Assembly (NCBI RefSeq): GCF_951229915.1
Contig: NZ_OX579588.1
Location: 558,001 to 622,000, forward strand
Source of the DNA: Candidatus Ornithobacterium hominis
GTDB lineage: Bacteria; Bacteroidota; Bacteroidia; Flavobacteriales; Weeksellaceae
DNA length: 64,000 nucleotides
Direction: 5' to 3'
Part shown: positions 10,397 through 19,176 of the stretch, piece after piece
Numbering within the stretch: position 1 is the first letter of the stretch
Layout of the letters: each line of letters begins with the position of its first letter
Notes under the pieces: generated by a model
Told to the model about the DNA's origin: nothing
What the model saw: the letters and a program-made list of their open reading frames with translations, nothing else
Database searches by the model: none
Position numbers and translations under genes: made by a program

Positions 10397-12904
10397 TCAA
10401 TTTAAATGTAAAGCTTCCTCGATTCTAATCTTCAAATCAAGAAAATGGCTTTTTGTAGCCTGATCTCTTCCGTTTAGATTTTTTATAAGATTATAGACAT
10501 TCATCAATTCACCTCTCTTATAAGAAGTCACTTCAGAGACTCGCATCATTGATTCAAAATTCAATTGGATTTGCTTATTACTATGCACATGTTGATGTAC
10601 ACACCAATCTTCACCAATGGATTTTCCAGCTGTTTTTTCAAATAAATTATTATTATCCACAATTAGAGCGTCAACATAATTTTTTTGTACCATTCTTTCT
10701 TGAATAGATAATTTCCTTTTAGAAGGGAAAACGGCCGAACGCATTTGATTGAATAAATCTTCCACTTTATAATTAGAATTCCCCATAAATTCACTTTCTA
10801 GTAATCTCAATAATCTTTTATCTTCAAATAAATAATATAACACACCATATTGTTTTTCTCTGAAGAAAGAATATATCGACTGTTGAATTCCTCCCATGGG
10901 TGAAGACGTCACAGGCTTCACATAGCTTAAAAGTTTTTCATTAATCAGCCAATCTGGAATATTAACTACATGATCGATGATATATTGTACAGCACGCTCT
11001 TGTTTCTCTTTGGGCACAGGGGTAAAAGTCGTGTTTCCGTCATCATAGACGCTCGGCGTAATGTAAATTCCACCCACATTATTTAAAACATGGAAGTTGT
11101 ACATATTCCATTGATTAATGACATCAGCATAGAGCTCTCCAGCCTTAGAATAGTCATTTTCAGGTTCCTGCGTCCAAGCTAAAATCTGTGGAATAGTCTT
11201 CTTTAGATTAATTAAACCATAAGAGCTTGCTTTCATAGCATCATTTCCTAAATCTTCACTTTGAGCTCTTGGGTCAATAATGTTAAGCTGAGATTGCTGT
11301 GCACCGTAAAAATACAAAGGATTACCAGCTACTTTAAGTAGCCACTCATTGGTTGATTTTTTATCTTCAAAAGGAGAATTTGTAGGTAACCAGCGGTATC
11401 CCCAGGCAATGGCAAATTTATCATAAACACCGATTTCTGGAGTAGTTTGAGTCACCCCATCGCCTTCTTGGGCTACGTAATTAAATCGGGCATAGTCCAT
11501 GATGGAAGGAGCCGTTCCGCCCATTTGATTGGTAAAGGTTTTTGAACGTAAATCTTCTACATCAAATGCGTAAGACGAGCCCATATTATGCATCAGCCCT
11601 AGTGTATGCCCAATTTCGTGTGAAGAGACAAAACGAATGGCATTCCCCATTCTGTTTTCAGAAAAAGTATTGCTTCTCACCTCTGGGTCGATGATGCCAG
11701 TCTGTACTCGCATCCAATTTTTGATGACAGTCATCACATTATGCCACCAAATTACATCAGATTCCAAAATTTCACCCGAGCGAGGGTCTACGACAGAGGG
11801 GCCCATCGCATTGGCTTTGTCAGAAGCAGCATAGCTCAATACCGAGTAGCGAACATCATCTATGTCAAAATCATCAGTCTCATCCTCTGACAGTAGCTTT
11901 GCTTCAATCGCATTTTTGAAACCTGCAGCCTCAAAAGCCACATTCCAATCTAAAATTCCCTGAAGAATATAAGGTACCCATTGATTGGGCGTAGAAGGGT
12001 CAATATAAAAAATAATCGGTTTTTTAGGTTCAACTAAATTCCCAGCTAAATATTTTTCTATATCTTCCTCTTTGGGTTCCAACCTCCAGCGAGTAATTAC
12101 TTTTCTTTTATCAACCTCTTGCTGTAAATCGTTGTAATACCATTTTGGCGTATTAAAATACCCGATTCGCTCATCGGCAAAACGAGAATTCATGGGTTGA
12201 GCAGGCAATAGAACGATATTGCTAGTCACACCAATCGTTAAATTAGCCGTTTTGTTTTCTTCCATAATTTGGGCAGAATAAGTTGATTTCACCACCACAT
12301 TTTTTTCAAAGGCTTTAATTTCTTTAATAAAAGATAAATCTGGGTTTACCAAGCCGCCCAAGCCTAGGCTGTTTAACAAATCATTAAAAGTTGTGTTTGA
12401 CCCATCAAAAACCTTATTAACTTTGATGACAATTGATGTAGAATCAGGGGGAATAGCTTCAATTTTAAATTTCTCAAAAATACTCTCGTTGTAATTAGCA
12501 CTCACCGACTGAGAAATATTATCTTCATCGCTTACATCAATTTTAGGGTCAAAAGTTTTGACCAAAATATTTTTACCGTTACGATCTTTATAAAATCGAA
12601 GTAAAATATTTTGAAAATTCATTCCACGATTGATGCCAGCATCATTTAATTCACTGCCGACAGAGCTAATTTTGTTTACAATCAGCATGTCTTTCCCTAG
12701 CAATGAATCTGAAATCTGAAAATAATAATCATCCTCATTATTAATTACCGTAAAAAGTCCGTGAATCACGGTGGCGTCTTTTAAAATTCTGTCATAATCA
12801 TTTAAGCTATCTATTGGAGTCTCGACAGAATATTCGGTCGCTTTTTCTTGTGCAAAATTCAGTGTAGAAATAAAAATTAAGCAAAACATTAATGTATTCC
12901 TCAT
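10397..12904 (-). CDS. Zinc-dependent metalloprotease, metzincin type (DUF5117/DUF5118-like)
   Basis: Secreted or surface protease of 835 residues. Signal peptide is residues 1-18 (ends NFAQ). The metzincin zinc site SSHEIGHTLGLMHNMG lies near residue 429, with the three His ligands and catalytic Glu of HExxHxxGxxH intact. A Met-turn-like SIMDYARFNYV follows about 35 residues later. The layout matches the large Bacteroidota family annotated as zinc-dependent metalloprotease with DUF5117/DUF4953 domains. It is the first gene of the operon with SusC and SusD, which points to outside cleavage of protein followed by peptide import. The specificity is unknown. Confidence 0.9.
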   Translation of the reverse strand: MRNTLMFCLIFISTLNFAQEKATEYSVETPIDSLNDYDRILKDATVIHGLFTVINNEDDYYFQISDSLLGKDMLIVNKISSVGSELNDAGINRGMNFQNILLRFYKDRNGKNILVKTFDPKIDVSDEDNISQSVSANYNESIFEKFKIEAIPPDSTSIVIKVNKVFDGSNTTFNDLLNSLGLGGLVNPDLSFIKEIKAFEKNVVVKSTYSAQIMEENKTANLTIGVTSNIVLLPAQPMNSRFADERIGYFNTPKWYYNDLQQEVDKRKVITRWRLEPKEEDIEKYLAGNLVEPKKPIIFYIDPSTPNQWVPYILQGILDWNVAFEAAGFKNAIEAKLLSEDETDDFDIDDVRYSVLSYAASDKANAMGPSVVDPRSGEILESDVIWWHNVMTVIKNWMRVQTGIIDPEVRSNTFSENRMGNAIRFVSSHEIGHTLGLMHNMGSSYAFDVEDLRSKTFTNQMGGTAPSIMDYARFNYVAQEGDGVTQTTPEIGVYDKFAIAWGYRWLPTNSPFEDKKSTNEWLLKVAGNPLYFYGAQQSQLNIIDPRAQSEDLGNDAMKASSYGLINLKKTIPQILAWTQEPENDYSKAGELYADVINQWNMYNFHVLNNVGGIYITPSVYDDGNTTFTPVPKEKQERAVQYIIDHVVNIPDWLINEKLLSYVKPVTSSPMGGIQQSIYSFFREKQYGVLYYLFEDKRLLRLLESEFMGNSNYKVEDLFNQMRSAVFPSKRKLSIQERMVQKNYVDALIVDNNNLFEKTAGKSIGEDWCVHQHVHSNKQIQLNFESMMRVSEVTSYKRGELMNVYNLIKNLNGRDQATKSHFLDLKIRIEEALHLN

Positions 12905-12926
12905 AATCTCGTTTTATAAAAATGTA

Positions 12927-12934
12927 CAAAGTTA
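12927..12934 (-). promoter_or_regulatory. Candidate -7 box of protease-SusCD operon
   Basis: Read on the minus strand this is TAACTTTG, a full match to the Bacteroidota -7 consensus TAnnTTTG, 22 bases before the ATG. No convincing -33 TTTG lies at the right distance, so the call is moderate. Confidence 0.45.
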
Positions 12935-12975
12935 ATGATTTATAAATAGTTGTGAAAATTTTTCAAGGCTTAAAA

Positions 12976-13006
12976 AAAATAAAAAGACTCAAAAAAAACT
13001 TTTGAG
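12976..13006 (-). terminator. Terminator of the nitroreductase gene
   Basis: Inverted repeat CTCAAAA (12988-12994) / TTTTGAG (13000-13006). On the minus strand it is followed by a T-rich tail. It lies 90 bases past the nitroreductase stop codon, next to another palindrome copy (core 12965-12971). Confidence 0.65.
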
Positions 13007-13098
13007 CCTTAATAGGAATAATAAAAACTTTGTGTTAATTTTTTATAAGACTTAAGCTTTTATTTGAATTTCATTATGGTTTTTTTAATTAAACGCCC

Positions 13099-13695
13099 TT
13101 ACTTAATTGATTTTATAACCTTTTCCACTTTATCCCGCTGCTTTGGGGTCTCGCTTAAGCGGTTATAATCCTCAGGATCAGCAATACCTATGGTAGCCGC
13201 AGCCAAAGTGTGGTAGTTGGTATCGTTTAATAATTTATCATAAGCCTCATTGTCAATACCTTCCATAGGTGTAGCATCAATATTTTCGGCAGCACAACTC
13301 GTTAGTAAAACGCCTAAAGCGATGTAAACTTGCTGGTCAATCCATGATTGAATTTCGTGTTTTTCTAAAGGCTTTAGAGAATTTTTGTAATAATTTATAG
13401 CAGCTTCTGGCAAGTAATTTTTCATATCTTGCTCAAAAAAATCTACGGTTTTTGACCGAAAAATAATGAGACAGCTCGCATTTTTAATTTTTGATTCATT
13501 GCTACTCATTGATGCAGCAGCAAATTTTTCTTTTTCTTCCTGATTTTCTACAAATACAAATTGCCAAGGTTGGCTATTGACTGAAGATGGACTCAAACGC
13601 AAAATATCTTTGAGCATTTGTATTTTTCCTTCAGGAAGTTTCTGGTCAGAATATTGTTTCACTGCATACCTTTGTTGCATAGCTTCTTTGATCAT
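13099..13695 (-). CDS. Nitroreductase-family flavoprotein (NfsB-like)
   Basis: FMN-dependent NAD(P)H oxidoreductase of 198 residues, the usual length of the family. It begins with the phosphate-binding Arg motif (MQQRYAVKQY) and has LRLSPSSVNSQPWQFVFV near residues 32-49 and the late glycine segment AAATIGIADPEDYNRL near residues 165-180. The physiological substrate (quinone, pteridine or nitro compound) cannot be told from sequence. It is monocistronic with its own terminator. One palindrome copy (core 13368-13374) lies inside the gene and is translated as SLKPLEK. Confidence 0.9.
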   Translation of the reverse strand: MIKEAMQQRYAVKQYSDQKLPEGKIQMLKDILRLSPSSVNSQPWQFVFVENQEEKEKFAAASMSSNESKIKNASCLIIFRSKTVDFFEQDMKNYLPEAAINYYKNSLKPLEKHEIQSWIDQQVYIALGVLLTSCAAENIDATPMEGIDNEAYDKLLNDTNYHTLAAATIGIADPEDYNRLSETPKQRDKVEKVIKSIK

Positions 13696-13761
13696 CTGAA
13701 TTTTATTTTTTTAAGTTTATCATAATTCAGCAATCTGTATGCCTAAATTTTATATGAAAAA

Positions 13762-13810
13762 ATAAAAGCCTTTAAAAAATTAAATTTCTAAAGGCTTTAA
13801 AAATTTTTAT
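13762..13810. terminator. Inverted pair of palindrome copies forming a terminator hairpin
   Basis: Two copies of the interspersed repeat in opposite orientation (cores AAGCCTT at 13766-13772 and AAGGCTT at 13791-13797) give a long stem through AAAGCCTTT / AAAGGCTTT. T-rich sequence lies on the right and A-rich on the left, so the hairpin can end transcription on either strand. It lies just behind the stop codon of the DUF417 gene. Confidence 0.7.
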
Positions 13811-13831
13811 AAAAACTTAATTATTGAATTT

Positions 13832-14434
13832 CTATCTTTTCAAAATTCTTTGTGCAGCATCAGCCGCTACCGTTAACCCCCCAGCCATCATGATGACATC
13901 TTTTAAAACCAAGCGTCCTGCGCCAGAAAGGTAGGGGAAACCGTGCCTTGGTGTGGGCATATCACCGCCCAAATTGGGTACATAAACCTCTGGCGTTGTG
14001 ATAAGAAACGAGAGCGTGACGATGGACATCCCAAAGGTTAGAATCCCGCCCCAAAAGCCAATTTCAGCAGACCAAATCCCCAAAAATGTTAGTAGACCGA
14101 TGATGCAAATTACAGTGCCCAAGCCGTAAGAGAAAATATAAGTTCCATTTTCTTTGTGCCATTCAATGTTTTTTTGCACCATTTTCCCTTCTGGATTTCG
14201 GTGCAATTTATATTGCGCGACTTCTTCGCCCTGCTCATTTACCGCTGTTTTGCCCGTATTGTTATAGAAAAAAGACATAAAAGGACTGTTAGTCACAAAC
14301 GGAACAATGCCATCAGCTTCGTACTGAAAAGCCTTTAGCCCGCCAATCCAAGCCATCACGATAAAAATAGCTACGCGGATGAAATTGATAAACTGAGGTT
14401 GTAATGCCGCAATGGCAGTGTAAATATTTTTCAT
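13832..14434 (-). CDS. DUF417 family membrane protein (YkgB/RclC-like)
   Basis: Inner-membrane protein of 200 residues with about four hydrophobic segments (residues 18-36, 99-116, 121-145, 178-192). It begins with the family signature INFIRVAIFIVMAWIGGLKAFQYEADGIVPFV and ends with conserved GRLVLKDVIMMAGG. The family includes E. coli RclC, part of the reactive-chlorine response, but the biochemical activity is unknown. Directly upstream on the same strand is an AraC-type regulator, so a small stress-response unit controlled by it is plausible; E. coli rclC is likewise under an AraC-type regulator, RclR. Confidence 0.85.
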   Translation of the reverse strand: MKNIYTAIAALQPQFINFIRVAIFIVMAWIGGLKAFQYEADGIVPFVTNSPFMSFFYNNTGKTAVNEQGEEVAQYKLHRNPEGKMVQKNIEWHKENGTYIFSYGLGTVICIIGLLTFLGIWSAEIGFWGGILTFGMSIVTLSFLITTPEVYVPNLGGDMPTPRHGFPYLSGAGRLVLKDVIMMAGGLTVAADAAQRILKR

Positions 14435-14498
14435 GATTTTAAAAATTTTTTCAAAATTAAGAAATTAAGTGACTTTGTGAAATGGATAAATTTGTGAT

Positions 14499-15323
14499 TT
14501 ACATGGATTTTTTTGCCACGATAGAGATTCCGACCTTATCTCTAAATTGTTGTGGTGAAACGCCAACCTCTTTTTTGAAATATCGGCTGAAATAAAACTC
14601 ATCACTGAAGGATAAATCAAGTGCAATTTTTTTGATAGGATTTTGAGTTAAATGCAACATTTTTTTAGCCTCCAAAACCACACGTTCCCGAATTAAAACT
14701 GAAGGTGAAATTCCATATAAATTCTTAATTTTTTTACTGAACGAAGAGGCGTTTAGCCCAAATTTCTCTGCATAGAATGAGACACTTCTGTTTTCTATGA
14801 ATTCTTTTTCGAGTAATTTTTGGAAATCTTTAAGTTCTTGATTTTCTTTTATTTTGGGTTCTATTTTTTTCACCAATTCGCTCTTCTCTTTGCTGGCAAT
14901 GGCTAGAATCAGTTGCAGATAAGTGCGTAGGATCGAAAGACTAAATTCATCTTGAGCATCGACATAATTTTTCATTTTTTTGAAGATATTTTGAATTTCT
15001 GAAAAAAACTGATTTTCCATCGGTACAAAAGCTTGAAAATAAATATTATTGAACAGCAAACCATTGCAAGCAACCTCTTTTTTATGATATTCGATGCAGT
15101 AAAAATCACCATGAAACTTTAGGCAAAAAACAGGTTGATTTTCCCAGTTTTCCCAAGAAAGAAGCTGGTAGGGCGATAAAAATAATAAAGAATTGGCAGG
15201 AATATCAAAGCTAGAGAAGTTAATAGAGACGCTGGCTTTAGCATTTGTCAAAAAAATTAAATAATAGGGTTCATGCCACTTTTTATGCTTGCTAAGGTTG
15301 ATGTTTTCTTCAATTTTTATCAT
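14499..15323 (-). CDS. AraC-family transcriptional regulator
   Basis: DNA-binding regulator of 274 residues. The first two thirds look like a cupin-type sensing domain (for example IPANSLLFLSPYQLLSW near residue 41). The last 100 carry the double helix-turn-helix, with the signature PIKKIALDLSFSDEFYFSRY followed by FKKEVGVSPQQFR near residues 225-260. It lies 64 bases upstream of the DUF417 gene and is divergent from argH. Likely targets are itself and the DUF417 gene. The effector is unknown. Confidence 0.9.
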   Translation of the reverse strand: MIKIEENINLSKHKKWHEPYYLIFLTNAKASVSINFSSFDIPANSLLFLSPYQLLSWENWENQPVFCLKFHGDFYCIEYHKKEVACNGLLFNNIYFQAFVPMENQFFSEIQNIFKKMKNYVDAQDEFSLSILRTYLQLILAIASKEKSELVKKIEPKIKENQELKDFQKLLEKEFIENRSVSFYAEKFGLNASSFSKKIKNLYGISPSVLIRERVVLEAKKMLHLTQNPIKKIALDLSFSDEFYFSRYFKKEVGVSPQQFRDKVGISIVAKKSM

Positions 15324-15407
15324 CAGATAAGATTCAGTATTTTGAGAATGATAAAAGTAACTTATTTTTTTAGGCTTAAAAAATTTTATACCTAATTATA
15401 GAAAGTG

Positions 15408-15415
15408 TATTTTTG
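15408..15415 (+). promoter_or_regulatory. Candidate -7 box of argH
   Basis: TATTTTTG, a full match to TAnnTTTG, 24 bases before the argH ATG. At the -33 position only a T run is present, so the call is moderate. Confidence 0.5.
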
Positions 15416-15439
15416 TATAACTGCTAAAAATAATTAATT

Positions 15440-16726
15440 ATGAAACTTTGGGATAAAGGGTTTAGTGTCAATCAACAAATCGAAAACTTCACCGTGGGCA
15501 AAGACCGTGAGCTAGATGGCTATTTGGCTAAATATGATATGCTGGCATCAAAGGCTCAGGCAAATATGTTAACAAAGAAAGGCTTGCTGAGTGAAGAAGA
15601 AAATCAGAGTTTGCAAAAGGCTTTAGATCAATTATTGGAAAAAGAGATCAAGGGTGAGTTTTTCATCGATGAAGGCTTTGAAGATATGCATTCCAAAATT
15701 GAAGCAGAACTTATCAAAACTTGTGGAGATGCGGGTAAAAAAATTCATACAGCTCGCTCAAGAAATGACCAAGTTTTGGTTGCAATACAGTTGTTTCACA
15801 AAGATTATTTGGAGCAAGTAATGGCAAAAATTAAAGAACTTTCTTCTATTCTACTAGAAAAAGCAAAGGAGCACAAAGATGATTTGTTGCCAGGCTATAC
15901 CCATTTTCAGGCAGCGATGCCAAGTAGTTTTGGGCTGTGGTTTTCTGCCTATGCAGAGAATCTAATTTCTGATGCTGCCTTCTTGCAAGCAGCCTACACG
16001 GTAGCAGATCAAAATCCGCTGGGTTCTGGAGCTGGCTTTGGGACAAGTTTTGATATAGATAGAGACCAAACAACGCAAGAGTTAGGCTTCAATTCGATGG
16101 CGGTATCTTCTGTGGGAGCTCAAATGCTCAGAGGTAAAACCGAGAAAGCAGTAGCGATGGCAATGGCGATGCTGGGTGGAACGCTTTCTAAACTGAGTTA
16201 TGATTTGGTGATGTACAATAGCCAAGATATGGGTTTTGTGAAATTACCTAATGAAATGACAACGGGTTCGAGCATCATGCCACACAAGAAAAATCCCGAT
16301 GTCTTTGAATTGACGCGTGCGCACTGCAACCGAATTCAGGCACTGCCGAATGACGTAATGCTTTGTATCAATAACTTGCCAAGTGGTTATCATCGTGATT
16401 TTCAAATTTTAAAGGAAATTTTGATAGAGCCGATGTTACAATTTCAGAATATTCTCGATATTCTGATTTTTGCATTGCCACAGCTAGAAATCAAACAAGA
16501 TTACATGAATCAAGCGAAATATGATAGTATTTATACCGTAGAGAATATCAACAAAAAAATTCAAGAAGGTGTGCCCTTCAGAGATGCGTATAGAGACGTA
16601 GGCCTCTCTGTAGAAGATGGCAGCTACGAGCCGCTAAAAAGTTTTAAAACGCAACACGTTGGGAGCATTCATGATTTAGGCTTAGATCGAATTCATGCTA
16701 AATTGGAAGCTTTAAAATTGAATTAA
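15440..16726 (+). CDS. argH: Argininosuccinate lyase
   Basis: Splits argininosuccinate to arginine and fumarate, the last step of arginine synthesis; cytoplasmic. The superfamily signature TTGSSIMPHKKNPDVFELTR is near residues 274-293, with the mobile-loop serines. HTARSRNDQV near residue 100 and the LPGYTHFQAAMPSSFG segment near 150 are also intact. At 428 residues it is shorter than the usual 460, mainly at the C-terminus, as in many Bacteroidota homologues. No other arg gene is adjacent. A ZIP transporter gene starts eight bases later and may be co-transcribed. Confidence 0.95.
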   Translation: MKLWDKGFSVNQQIENFTVGKDRELDGYLAKYDMLASKAQANMLTKKGLLSEEENQSLQKALDQLLEKEIKGEFFIDEGFEDMHSKIEAELIKTCGDAGKKIHTARSRNDQVLVAIQLFHKDYLEQVMAKIKELSSILLEKAKEHKDDLLPGYTHFQAAMPSSFGLWFSAYAENLISDAAFLQAAYTVADQNPLGSGAGFGTSFDIDRDQTTQELGFNSMAVSSVGAQMLRGKTEKAVAMAMAMLGGTLSKLSYDLVMYNSQDMGFVKLPNEMTTGSSIMPHKKNPDVFELTRAHCNRIQALPNDVMLCINNLPSGYHRDFQILKEILIEPMLQFQNILDILIFALPQLEIKQDYMNQAKYDSIYTVENINKKIQEGVPFRDAYRDVGLSVEDGSYEPLKSFKTQHVGSIHDLGLDRIHAKLEALKLN

Positions 16727-16733
16727 TTACTGA

Positions 16734-17414
16734 ATGATTTTCTTTCTATTACTAGCTTCTGTTTTACTAGGAGCTTTGCTGGGAGAGGTTTTGACCAAAA
16801 ACAATACTTGGAAAAAAGCTTTTCTGACCTTCAGCGGTGCTTATTTATTGGGAATTGTGATTTTAGAAATTTTCCCACATTATTTTGAGCACGGGCACAA
16901 TGCACATCATTTAGGCTTATTTGTAATTTTTGGTGTGCTTTTACAGATACTCTTGGAAGGCTTAAGTAAAGGAGCAGAGCACGGGCATTTCCATTCAGAG
17001 GACAAGAATCATTTTCCTGTAACTGTATTTATAGGCTTATTTATTCATGCCTTTATAGAAGGAATCCCAGCGCAAGAGTCCATTGGGAAAGGCTTTATAG
17101 CGGGAATACTAGTACATAAAGTCCCTGTTGCAGCGATTTTATACACATTTTTAAAGCCTTTAAAAATTCAGAAGAGAATCTTGTATCTATCAATCTTTGC
17201 TTTTGCTGCCCCCGCAGGTCATTTACTGGGGCAGTATTTGCCTCAGGGCATATTACAAGTCTCCTTGGGGATGACGGCAGGCATATTTTTGCATATTTCG
17301 TCAGTTATAATTTTTGAAAGTGCAGATCACCACAAAATGAAACTTTATAAATTTATATCCCTACTAGCTGGGATTGCCTTAGCTTACGCATCAGTCGAAT
17401 TGTTGCAGCATTGA
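16734..17414 (+). CDS. ZIP-family metal transporter
   Basis: Inner-membrane divalent metal (zinc-type) importer of 226 residues with about seven to eight membrane helices. Family markers are the His-rich cytosolic loop (HYFEHGHNAHH and HGHFHSEDKNHF, residues 43-87), the helix HAFIEGIPA near 103 and the second metal-site helix HKVPVAAIL near 125. It starts eight bases after argH. Its end is two bases from the convergent DUF423 gene, with only a weak AT-rich hairpin (17415-17437) between. Confidence 0.9.
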   Translation: MIFFLLLASVLLGALLGEVLTKNNTWKKAFLTFSGAYLLGIVILEIFPHYFEHGHNAHHLGLFVIFGVLLQILLEGLSKGAEHGHFHSEDKNHFPVTVFIGLFIHAFIEGIPAQESIGKGFIAGILVHKVPVAAILYTFLKPLKIQKRILYLSIFAFAAPAGHLLGQYLPQGILQVSLGMTAGIFLHISSVIIFESADHHKMKLYKFISLLAGIALAYASVELLQH

Positions 17415-17416
17415 TT

Positions 17417-17800
17417 TTATCGCTGTTTGATAAAATGAATGATTAAAGCCAGCCAACCTAAAATCATTAGCAACCCGCCCAGTGGAGTGATTGGGCCTAA
17501 AATTTTGTTTGGGATATTGACTTTTTCTGAAAATGATAACAGAAAAATACTGAATGAAAATAAAAAACTACCGATAATCAATCCTCTAGCAGCATTTTTT
17601 GCCCAAAAATCTTGAAAATCTAAGCAGAATCCTAAAATTAACAAAACGATGGCAGCAAACATCAGGTAGCGAACGCCGACTTCAAAGCTCAGTAGCTTCT
17701 CGGCAGAAATTATTTTTTTGAAGGCATGAGCACCAAATGCACCTAAAATTACGGAAAGTGTACCATAAATTCCAGCTATAATTAAAACTAAATTTTTCAT
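17417..17800 (-). CDS. DUF423 family membrane protein (YgdD-like)
   Basis: Small inner-membrane protein of 127 residues with four predicted helices. It carries the family signature GAFGAHAFKK near residues 21-30 and the closing ITPLGGLLMILGWLALI. Function is unknown in the whole family. The ATG overlaps the tsaB stop codon by four bases, so the two genes are translationally coupled. Confidence 0.88.
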   Translation of the reverse strand: MKNLVLIIAGIYGTLSVILGAFGAHAFKKIISAEKLLSFEVGVRYLMFAAIVLLILGFCLDFQDFWAKNAARGLIIGSFLFSFSIFLLSFSEKVNIPNKILGPITPLGGLLMILGWLALIIHFIKQR

Positions 17801-18468
17801 TTTTCATTCATGTTATTGATGAAATTTTTTAAATATTGAGGTTCAAAATAAGCTAAATCCTCAAAAATTCCATTCTTAAATTCATTATATCCTAAAACAC
17901 CTAAAGTCTTTGCTGAAGGTAAAACAGGCTGAACTTGAGCTTCAATTTCTAAAGGCTTTAAAAATTCTGCTGTTTTTTCAGCTCCGTCACCCAGCAAAAT
18001 GATTTTTTGATTTTTATAAGGCTTAAAAAAATCTTCATTTAAAACTAAGGCTTGGGTCGGTTTAATTTTTTGAAATTGATGATTGAAGACAGCACAATAG
18101 ATTTCATCCCGCCTTGCATCAATCGTAGGAATAATAATTTCAGATTCACCTTCAGCTTGCAGCGCTAAGGCACTGAGTGTATCTACACTCACCAATGGAA
18201 TGTCTAAAGAAAAACAAAAAGCTTTGGCACTTGAAACGCCAATGCGTAACCCAGTGTAAGAGCCCGGCCCAGCGGAAACGATAACACCACTCAAGTCAAA
18301 AAACTGTAAATCAACCGTTTCTAATGCCCATTTAACAAAGCAGTTGAGCATCTCGGCATGAATATAGGCTTCGCTGGATTGCTCAACGAGGCTGATGCAG
18401 TCTTTGTTTTCAAAAATAGCGATGGAGCAATTTTTGCTTGCAGTTTCAAGGGCTAATAAATAAGACAT
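17797..18468 (-). CDS. tsaB: tRNA t6A37 threonylcarbamoyl transfer protein TsaB
   Basis: Partner of TsaD in the complex that makes N6-threonylcarbamoyladenosine at position 37 of ANN-decoding tRNAs. It has an actin/Hsp70-like fold of 223 residues. Signatures are LALETASKNCSIAIF at the N-terminus and the GPGSYTGLRIGVSSAKAF motif near residues 67-84. Two copies of the interspersed palindrome lie inside it (cores 17952-17958 and 18018-18024). Confidence 0.94.
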   Translation of the reverse strand: MSYLLALETASKNCSIAIFENKDCISLVEQSSEAYIHAEMLNCFVKWALETVDLQFFDLSGVIVSAGPGSYTGLRIGVSSAKAFCFSLDIPLVSVDTLSALALQAEGESEIIIPTIDARRDEIYCAVFNHQFQKIKPTQALVLNEDFFKPYKNQKIILLGDGAEKTAEFLKPLEIEAQVQPVLPSAKTLGVLGYNEFKNGIFEDLAYFEPQYLKNFINNMNEK

Positions 18469-18543
18469 ATTATGAAAGATAAATTTTTTGCCTGCGTAAA
18501 ATTGGTGAATTCAAGTAATAAATGCACGGGTTTGGAATACATT

Positions 18544-19077
18544 TTAAGATTGAAATTCGAGTAAACTAATGACTTCCACATCAGATTTTAAATTTTTTAA
18601 GCCTTGTAAAAAATTTAATTGAATAAGGAAACTGTATTGCACGGGTTTTGCTCCCACTTTCTCAATGAGGTTAGACGCCGCCCTTGCAGTTCCGCCAGTG
18701 GCCAAGACATCGTCATGAATTAAAACTCGCTGCCCAAGCTGAATCTGATTTTCAATGATTTCTAAAGTCGCTTCGCCGTACTCCAATTGGTAGGTTTCAG
18801 AAACGGTAGGCGGAGGCAGTTTCCCCTTTTTTCGCATCATAACGAAAGGAACATCTAAGGCTAGTGCCAATGGAAATCCGAATAAAAAACCTCTGCTTTC
18901 TATACCGCATACGAGATCAACTTTTCCCTTTGCATGGCTTGCTAAGCTTTGAATAACTTCGTTAGAAAGCTCCGAGTTTTGGAAAATTCCACTGAAATCT
19001 TTGAACGAAACTCCAGGCTGTGGAAAATCCTCAATTACACGAATGTGATTTTTAATTTTTTCTTCTAATACCCCCAT
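18544..19077 (-). CDS. apt: Adenine phosphoribosyltransferase
   Basis: Purine salvage enzyme: adenine plus PRPP gives AMP. It is 177 residues long from the ATG at 19077, starting MGVLEEKIKNHIRVIEDFPQ. The PRPP-binding motif VLIHDDVLATGGTARA is near residues 118-133 and the N-terminal hood FPQPGVSFKDFSGIF is also typical. The frame is open 48 bases further upstream, but that extension runs over a good promoter (19095-19126), so I take the inner ATG. A palindrome copy sits near the 3' end (core 18599-18605), read as FLQGLKNLK. Confidence 0.93.
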   Translation of the reverse strand: MGVLEEKIKNHIRVIEDFPQPGVSFKDFSGIFQNSELSNEVIQSLASHAKGKVDLVCGIESRGFLFGFPLALALDVPFVMMRKKGKLPPPTVSETYQLEYGEATLEIIENQIQLGQRVLIHDDVLATGGTARAASNLIEKVGAKPVQYSFLIQLNFLQGLKNLKSDVEVISLLEFQS

Positions 19078-19094
19078 ATAAAAAGTAACTTTGC

Positions 19095-19126
19095 CAAATA
19101 TAATGAACATCGTGCCATAATCCAAA
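19095..19126 (-). promoter_or_regulatory. Promoter of apt
   Basis: On the minus strand TTTG, 20 bases, then TATATTTG: both parts of the Bacteroidota consensus at proper spacing. The predicted start of transcription is about 10-12 bases before the apt ATG at 19077, which supports that start codon. Confidence 0.65.
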
Positions 19127-19141
19127 GAATTACAAATTGTT

Positions 19142-19149
19142 TACCTTTG
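19142..19149 (+). promoter_or_regulatory. Candidate -7 box of the ABC exporter
   Basis: TACCTTTG, matching TAnnTTTG, 27 bases before the ATG at 19177. An alternative TTG start at 19147 lies inside this box, which argues against the longer protein. Confidence 0.5.
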
Positions 19150-19176
19150 TTCCATCAACTATTAAAATTACATCGA

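Noticed and set aside
13762..13810. CRISPR-like or insertion-sequence ends for the interspersed palindrome
   Set aside because: Copies are single, irregularly spaced, with no constant spacers, no flanking target duplications seen and no transposase in the window.
17415..17437. Terminator between the ZIP and DUF423 genes
   Set aside because: The ATTTTATC/GATAAAAT hairpin is AT-only apart from one pair, lies over the DUF423 stop and lacks a T run.
19078..19125. N-terminal extension of apt to an upstream ATG
   Set aside because: The extension covers a good promoter and adds residues not seen in the family; the ATG at 19077 gives the usual protein.
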